Shown: positions 6,415 through 10,851 of the stretch, piece after piece
Position numbering within the stretch: the stretch's first letter is position 1
Layout of the letters: the number at the start of each line of letters is the position of its first letter
From: JABZIP01 sp052173355
GTDB taxonomy: Bacteria; Bacillota; Clostridia; Peptostreptococcales; Anaerovoracaceae
Length of the DNA: 10,851 nt
Reading direction: 5' to 3'
Assembly (NCBI GenBank): GCA_052173355.1
Contig: JBQMYS010000046.1
Coordinates: forward strand, 1 to 10,851
Position numbers and translations under genes: made by a program
Notes under the pieces: model-generated
Database searches by the model: none
Seen by the model: only the letters and a program-made list of their open reading frames with translations
Told to the model about the DNA's origin: nothing

Positions 6415-6418
6415 ATTA

Positions 6419-6426
6419 CACCTCCT
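6419..6426 (-). promoter_or_regulatory. pfkA Shine-Dalgarno overlapping the dnaE stop
   Basis: The minus strand reads TAGGAGGTG: the dnaE TAG stop overlaps the consensus AGGAGGTG by two bases. The pfkA ATG follows after 4 bases. This layout favours translational coupling and fixes the pfkA start. Confidence 0.8.
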
Positions 6427-9400
6427 AGTACCTTATATTTTCTTCGCTTTCAACTATATCTAAAAGTTGCATCAAAAATTCTTCGTTAACATCCGCTTGC
6501 ATATTATCCCCTGTCATGAACGCTTTTCCCGTTTTTTCGACATAGATAATTACAGGAGTGTCTCCTCTATTTTTTTTAATCAAATTTTGAATTTGGGACA
6601 TGATTACTTTTTCATCCAAATTACTCGTAATTTTTATTTTGAGCACCTTTGTTTCAATTTCGTGTTCTTCACTTTTTTCGCTAGGCAAATTTTCTGCAAT
6701 TTCATCCATACTGAAAAACTTTTCTGCATTTATGGTAGGCGCTTTACCCTCTCGCAAACTTATTTTGCCTTTAATCCCTACTATCAAATCTTCGTCAATC
6801 AAATTTCGATACTTATCATAAACCTTTGAAAAAACTACAATTTCAATTTTTCCAAAGAAATCTTCCAGTTCAATGAATGCCATTTGCGCATTTCTTTTGT
6901 CTATCAAAGTCCGCTTGGAAGCTATCCTCCCCGCCACGCGCACGCTCATCCCGTCTTTCAGTTCACTATTTCCCGTAACAATTTCTTCTTCATTTCCCTG
7001 TTCATCCATATCATTTGAAAACATTTCTCCCGTAACAGTTGTAAACCTATCAAGCAAATCCGCATATTCATCCAGAGGATGCCCTGTCAAATATACTCCT
7101 AAATACTCATTTTCCATAGAAAGCAATATTTTCTTTGAAAAATTTTCTATATCGGGAAGTTTGCCCGCTGAAGTTTCCTTGTTCATTTCTTCGGATGCTA
7201 TTTCAAAAAGCGAAAGTTGACCTGCTATATTTTTTCTGGCTGAATTTTGCGCAGATTCTATTTCCGCTTCGTATACCGCAAGCATTGCCGCTCTGTTTTT
7301 TGAAAATCCGTCAAGTGCTCCTGCTTTAATCAAAGCCTCAATAGGTTTTTTGTTTATGCTTCGAATATCCAAATTTGAAATGAACGTAAATATATTGCTC
7401 GGCTTACCTTTTTCTTCACGTGCTCTAACTATTTCATCAGCCACACTGCTTCCTACACTCTTTACCGCAATCAAAGCATAGCGTATCTTCGCATTTTCTA
7501 CAGAAAATTTACCCATACTTTCATTAACATCAGGTGGAAGCACCTCTATTCCCATTTCTTTACATTCTCTTATATATTTGGCTATTGCCTTTGGATTCCC
7601 GATAAAGCTCGTCATAAGCGCCGCCATAAATTCAACAGGATAATACAATTTCAAATACGCAGTTTGATATGCGAGCACTGCATATGCCGCAGCATGTGAT
7701 TTATTAAATGCGTACTCCGCGAAACTGACCATTTGATTAAATATTTCTTCTGCAACTTCTTTGGAGATTCCATTTTTAATACATCCTATCACTGCTTCGC
7801 TTTCAGCATCCTGTGGCTTCCCATTTATAAAGTTTTCTTTTTCTTTGAGCATTACATCTTTGTTTTTTTTACTCATAGCTCTGCGCACAAGGTCACTTCT
7901 GCCATAACTGTAACCGGCAAGATCACGGACAATTTGCATTACCTGTTCTTGATATACCAAGCATCCGTAAGTAACACCCAATATAGGCTTAAGTTTTTCA
8001 TGCAAATAAACGATGCTCTCAGGATTTTTTTTATTATCTATATATGTCGAAATTGATGCCATCGGCCCCGGTCTGTAAAGAGAGATTCCCGCAATAATAT
8101 CTTCAAAACAATCCGGACTCAACGCTTTCATAAATTGTGTCATGCCCGGACTTTCAAGTTGAAATACACCAAGCGTTTTGCCTTTTGCTATAAGTTCAAA
8201 AACTTTGGAATCGTTCATCTCCATAGTTGAAAAATCCGTCACTGCTTTGTTACTTCTTTTTGCCAATTCCAAAGTATCTCGTATAACCGTAAGTGTTCGA
8301 AGTCCCAAAAAATCCATCTTCAATAGACCGAGTTTTTCAATAGTTGTCATCGTAAACTGCGTAGCGGCGCCCTTCTCCTGAGACCAATACAGCGGAACAT
8401 ACTCATTGATGTCCTCTTTAGCAATTACAACACCTGCAGCGTGAGTTGAAACATGACGCGGCATATCTTCAATTTTCATTACATAATCAATTATTTCCCT
8501 AGATTCGCTATCCTCTTGATATGCTTTTTTTAAATCGGGGCTGATTTGCAATGCTTCACTTATTGTAAGCGGTTTGTTTTGTTCAATCGGAACTGCCTTT
8601 GCAAGTTCATCAGCTTTTGCATAACTCGCATCAATTACCCTCGCAACATCTCGAATTGCGCCTTTTGCCTTCATTGTTCCGAAAGTGGCTATCTGAGAAA
8701 CCCTGTCTTTTCCATATTTTTCAACAACATAGTCTATGACTTCCTGCCGCCTTTCATAACAAAAATCTATATCTATATCCGGCATACTCACGCGCTCAGG
8801 ATTCAAGAATCTTTCAAAAATAAGACCGTATTTGATGGGATCAATATCTGTTATCTTTAAAACATATGAAACTACACTACCTGCAGCAGAACCCCTGCCC
8901 GGTCCAACCATGATTGCATTTTTCTTTGCATAATTTATGAAATCCCAAACTATCAAAAAATACTCGACATAACCCATTTTTTCTATTACATCAAGTTCCA
9001 TATTAAGTCTCGACTCAATCTCATGCGCTCTGCCGTGGTAACGTTCTTTAATCCCATCTTCGCAAAGTTTACGAAGATAGCTTGCATTTGTAAATCCGTC
9101 AGGTGCAGTAAATTCAGGCAAATGAAACTTACCAAATTCGATTTCCACATTACACCTTGCAGCTATTTTTTCGGTATTTTCTATTGCTCCTTCAAAATCC
9201 GCAAATAATATGCTCATTTCCTTTGGTGATTTCAAATAAAACTCATCATTTGGAAATCTCATACGCGTTTCATCCGATACTCTACTTCCTGTTTGTATGC
9301 AAAGCAATATATCGTGCCATTTAGAATCTTCTTTTCTAACATAGTGAACGTCATTAGTAGCTACAAAAGGTATTCCTGTTTCCTGATGCAAACGTTTCAT

Positions 9401-9955
9401 TCCTTCTGCAATATCATGCTGTTCTTTGAGCCCATGATCTTGAACTTCTAGAAAGAAATTTCCTTTTCCGAATATTTCAAGTAATTCCAGCGCTTCTTCT
9501 TTCGCCCCTTCATAATTGTGCGCAAGTAATTTTTTTTGCACTTCACCTATTATGCAAGCAGACAATGCAATAATTCCTTTGCTGTATTTTCTTAAAATTT
9601 CCTTATCTACTCTTGGTTTATAATAAAAGCCTTTCGTATAGCCAATAGAAACTATCTTCATGAGATTTTTGTAGCCTTCGTTATTTTCTGCAAGAAGTAT
9701 CAAATGTCCAAGTTCTCGATTAGTTTTATCTGCAATATTCGTATTTGCAGTATAAACTTCACACCCCAAAATAGGCTTAATTCCATTTGCAATAGCTTCT
9801 TTATAAAACTCTATTGCTCCAAACATATTGCCATGATCTGTGATAGCAATACTATCCATAGAAAGCTCTTTCGTTTGTTTTATGAGATCTGCAATTCGCG
9901 AAGCGCCATCAAGCAAACTATACTCTGTATGAACGTGTAAATGCGTAAAAGCCAT
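6425..9955 (-). CDS. dnaE: DNA polymerase III alpha subunit
   Basis: This is a replicative polymerase of the C family, 1176 residues and full length for DnaE. The N-terminal PHP domain (about 1-210) retains all nine expected metal-ligand positions: H7, H9, D16, H41, E66, H84, C134, D202 and H204. The polymerase part has GPGRGSAAGS (351-360), the catalytic pair in MPDIDIDF (D393 and D395), and KMDFLGLRT with the third Asp, D548. A helix-hairpin-helix stretch (SINKKPIEALIKAGALDGF) and an OB-fold domain (about 1000-1075, VRVAGRIASKRT...IELEDFFGKIEIVVF) follow. In Firmicutes DnaE works alongside PolC, mainly on the lagging strand and in extending primers; PolC is not in this window. The ATG at 9955 has a GGGGG-type ribosome site. 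The gene lies 65 bases after the mutase gene with no terminator seen, and is coupled to pfkA. Confidence 0.97.
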   Translation of the reverse strand: MAFTHLHVHTEYSLLDGASRIADLIKQTKELSMDSIAITDHGNMFGAIEFYKEAIANGIKPILGCEVYTANTNIADKTNRELGHLILLAENNEGYKNLMKIVSIGYTKGFYYKPRVDKEILRKYSKGIIALSACIIGEVQKKLLAHNYEGAKEEALELLEIFGKGNFFLEVQDHGLKEQHDIAEGMKRLHQETGIPFVATNDVHYVRKEDSKWHDILLCIQTGSRVSDETRMRFPNDEFYLKSPKEMSILFADFEGAIENTEKIAARCNVEIEFGKFHLPEFTAPDGFTNASYLRKLCEDGIKERYHGRAHEIESRLNMELDVIEKMGYVEYFLIVWDFINYAKKNAIMVGPGRGSAAGSVVSYVLKITDIDPIKYGLIFERFLNPERVSMPDIDIDFCYERRQEVIDYVVEKYGKDRVSQIATFGTMKAKGAIRDVARVIDASYAKADELAKAVPIEQNKPLTISEALQISPDLKKAYQEDSESREIIDYVMKIEDMPRHVSTHAAGVVIAKEDINEYVPLYWSQEKGAATQFTMTTIEKLGLLKMDFLGLRTLTVIRDTLELAKRSNKAVTDFSTMEMNDSKVFELIAKGKTLGVFQLESPGMTQFMKALSPDCFEDIIAGISLYRPGPMASISTYIDNKKNPESIVYLHEKLKPILGVTYGCLVYQEQVMQIVRDLAGYSYGRSDLVRRAMSKKNKDVMLKEKENFINGKPQDAESEAVIGCIKNGISKEVAEEIFNQMVSFAEYAFNKSHAAAYAVLAYQTAYLKLYYPVEFMAALMTSFIGNPKAIAKYIRECKEMGIEVLPPDVNESMGKFSVENAKIRYALIAVKSVGSSVADEIVRAREEKGKPSNIFTFISNLDIRSINKKPIEALIKAGALDGFSKNRAAMLAVYEAEIESAQNSARKNIAGQLSLFEIASEEMNKETSAGKLPDIENFSKKILLSMENEYLGVYLTGHPLDEYADLLDRFTTVTGEMFSNDMDEQGNEEEIVTGNSELKDGMSVRVAGRIASKRTLIDKRNAQMAFIELEDFFGKIEIVVFSKVYDKYRNLIDEDLIVGIKGKISLREGKAPTINAEKFFSMDEIAENLPSEKSEEHEIETKVLKIKITSNLDEKVIMSQIQNLIKKNRGDTPVIIYVEKTGKAFMTGDNMQADVNEEFLMQLLDIVESEENIRY

Positions 9956-10020
9956 ATCGCGAATCCCCCTTTATCTTGTCAATCTTGATATAATTTCAAT
10001 ATTTTATGGTTTTTTTCAAC
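9956..10020 (-). other. Short intergenic gap before dnaE
   Basis: This 65-base AT-rich spacer separates the mutase stop from dnaE. I see no intrinsic terminator and no convincing -35/-10 pair, so read-through from the mutase gene is plausible. It contains a 15-base imperfect palindrome, TTGATATAATTTCAA on the plus strand (9985-9999), and the dnaE ribosome site AAAGGGGG. Confidence 0.5.
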
Positions 10021-10851
10021 TCATAATTTGCTTATATCCAATTCTTTGTAATTTTGCAAAAATTTCTTTATTCTTTCTGCGATTACCTGCGCTCCGCCTT
10101 TTATATCCGATTCGATATTTATAGGCATCAAACTCTCATGCAAGGATTTTCTTATAAGTGCCCATCCTTTTGCATCTTTTGTGTCAAAATTGATCCTCAC
10201 ACCTTCGTAATTAGGTACTGCAAGTGACATTCCACAGCTTTTTTCAGAAAGCCAAAAATTCATATCGGCAATTACTTTATCAGCTATGCTTGTAAAATTC
10301 TCACAGTTTATAGGTACTCTAACTTCTAAACTTTCCAACGGTTCACTAAATCCTTCAAGCAAACTTTCAATTCCTTTACCATGCTTTTTCAATTTTGCCG
10401 CTGCAATCACTATTTTAGTGGCTAAATATGCGCCGTCATCCAAAAAGTAATTTTCTTTAAATGCCCCATGCCCTGATGTTTCTATCGCAAGAGCAGAATC
10501 AATACCTCTTTCATTTAAGGCTATAGATTCGTTAATTACGTTCTTGTACCCTCTTTTAAACCTGTGATGCTTAAATTTTAGCTTATTTTCGATAAAATCT
10601 GTAAGTTCATTACTCGTTACACTATCTGTAACTACGGTTGTCCGGCTAACGCCTTCATTCTTTAACAGTGATGCCGCCAATGCCACCATAGCATTCCTGC
10701 TTATTGTATTCCCTGAATTATCTACCGCTCCTGCCCTGTCTACATCCGTATCAAATATAATTCCGAAATCTGCTCTGTTTTTACAGACTGCCTCTGAAAT
10801 GCTTTTCATAGCTTCCGAATCCTCAGGGTTTGGAATATGATTCGGAAAATT
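10021..10851 (-). CDS. Phosphomannomutase/phosphoglucomutase, C-terminal part (partial)
   Basis: This is an alpha-D-phosphohexomutase, which interconverts hexose 1- and 6-phosphates for sugar-nucleotide and polysaccharide synthesis. The reading frame is open to the right edge, so the 5' end and the catalytic phosphoserine domain are missing; 276 residues are visible. An internal ATG at 10809 is not the start, because the frame continues upstream with FPNHIPNPEDSEAM, a family motif. The metal-binding loop is FDTDVDRAGAVD. The sugar-binding region has IETSGHGAFKENYFLDDGAYL, and the last domain has the GWALIRKSLHESLMPINIES pattern of the PMM/PGM subgroup that lacks a plain RTSGTEP loop. Specificity for mannose or glucose cannot be read from this. 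It could be co-transcribed with dnaE. It might supply precursors for wall polymers, but any link to the SLH protein is speculative. Confidence 0.93.
   Translation of the reverse strand, partial: NFPNHIPNPEDSEAMKSISEAVCKNRADFGIIFDTDVDRAGAVDNSGNTISRNAMVALAASLLKNEGVSRTTVVTDSVTSNELTDFIENKLKFKHHRFKRGYKNVINESIALNERGIDSALAIETSGHGAFKENYFLDDGAYLATKIVIAAAKLKKHGKGIESLLEGFSEPLESLEVRVPINCENFTSIADKVIADMNFWLSEKSCGMSLAVPNYEGVRINFDTKDAKGWALIRKSLHESLMPINIESDIKGGAQVIAERIKKFLQNYKELDISKL

Noticed and set aside
640..9940. Plus-strand ORFs of 60-120 codons
   Set aside because: All lie opposite well-supported minus-strand genes, have no family resemblance, and generally lack ribosome sites; they are antisense shadows.
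10021..10809. Complete mutase gene starting at the ATG at 10809
   Set aside because: The frame stays open to the window edge and the residues before this ATG form the family motif FPNHIPNPE, so the true start is outside.
1..10851. CRISPR arrays, tRNA or rRNA genes, phage or defence modules
   Set aside because: No regularly spaced repeats, cloverleaf-like segments, rRNA-like stretches or recognisable phage or defence proteins were found on either strand.

Overview
The window is AT-rich DNA with every gene on the minus strand. It looks chromosomal and suggests an anaerobic, low-GC Firmicute (Clostridia-like). The reasons are strong AGGAGG-type ribosome sites, a dnaE-pfkA gene pair, a YacL-type PIN/TRAM membrane protein next to isoprenoid genes, a surface protein with three SLH domains, and an IS30-family remnant. 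This placement is inference; no rRNA or other species marker is present.

In the direction of transcription (high to low coordinates) the layout is as follows. (1) The C-terminal part of a phosphomannomutase/phosphoglucomutase is cut by the right window edge. (2) dnaE, the DNA polymerase III alpha subunit, and pfkA, ATP-type 6-phosphofructokinase, have overlapping stop and Shine-Dalgarno signals, and an intrinsic terminator follows pfkA. (3) A strong sigma-A-like promoter precedes a 612-residue secreted SLH-domain protein with two pairs of internal repeats. (4) A roughly 250-base gap holds the broken 3' end of an IS30 transposase gene, the adjoining IS end, and a possible truncated small ORF. 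(5) A compact housekeeping cluster follows: the YacL-like PIN/TRAM protein, a fused ispDF gene, and the first half of proS, which is cut by the left window edge.

The dnaE-pfkA and yacL-ispDF-proS groups look like ordinary co-transcribed housekeeping operons with translational coupling. The SLH gene and IS30 remnant lie between them and look like an accessory insertion. A 13-base sequence just upstream of the SLH ribosome site recurs just upstream of the yacL ribosome site, and the second copy directly abuts the IS30 end. This suggests, but does not prove, that the SLH segment was inserted into the leader of the yacL operon and took over its promoter.

I see no CRISPR array, rRNA, tRNA, phage module or defence system, and nothing I can honestly call a new biological system. 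The best leads are the insertion model, a G8 tract in the SLH gene that could switch it on and off, and unusual residues in the PfkA phosphate pocket.
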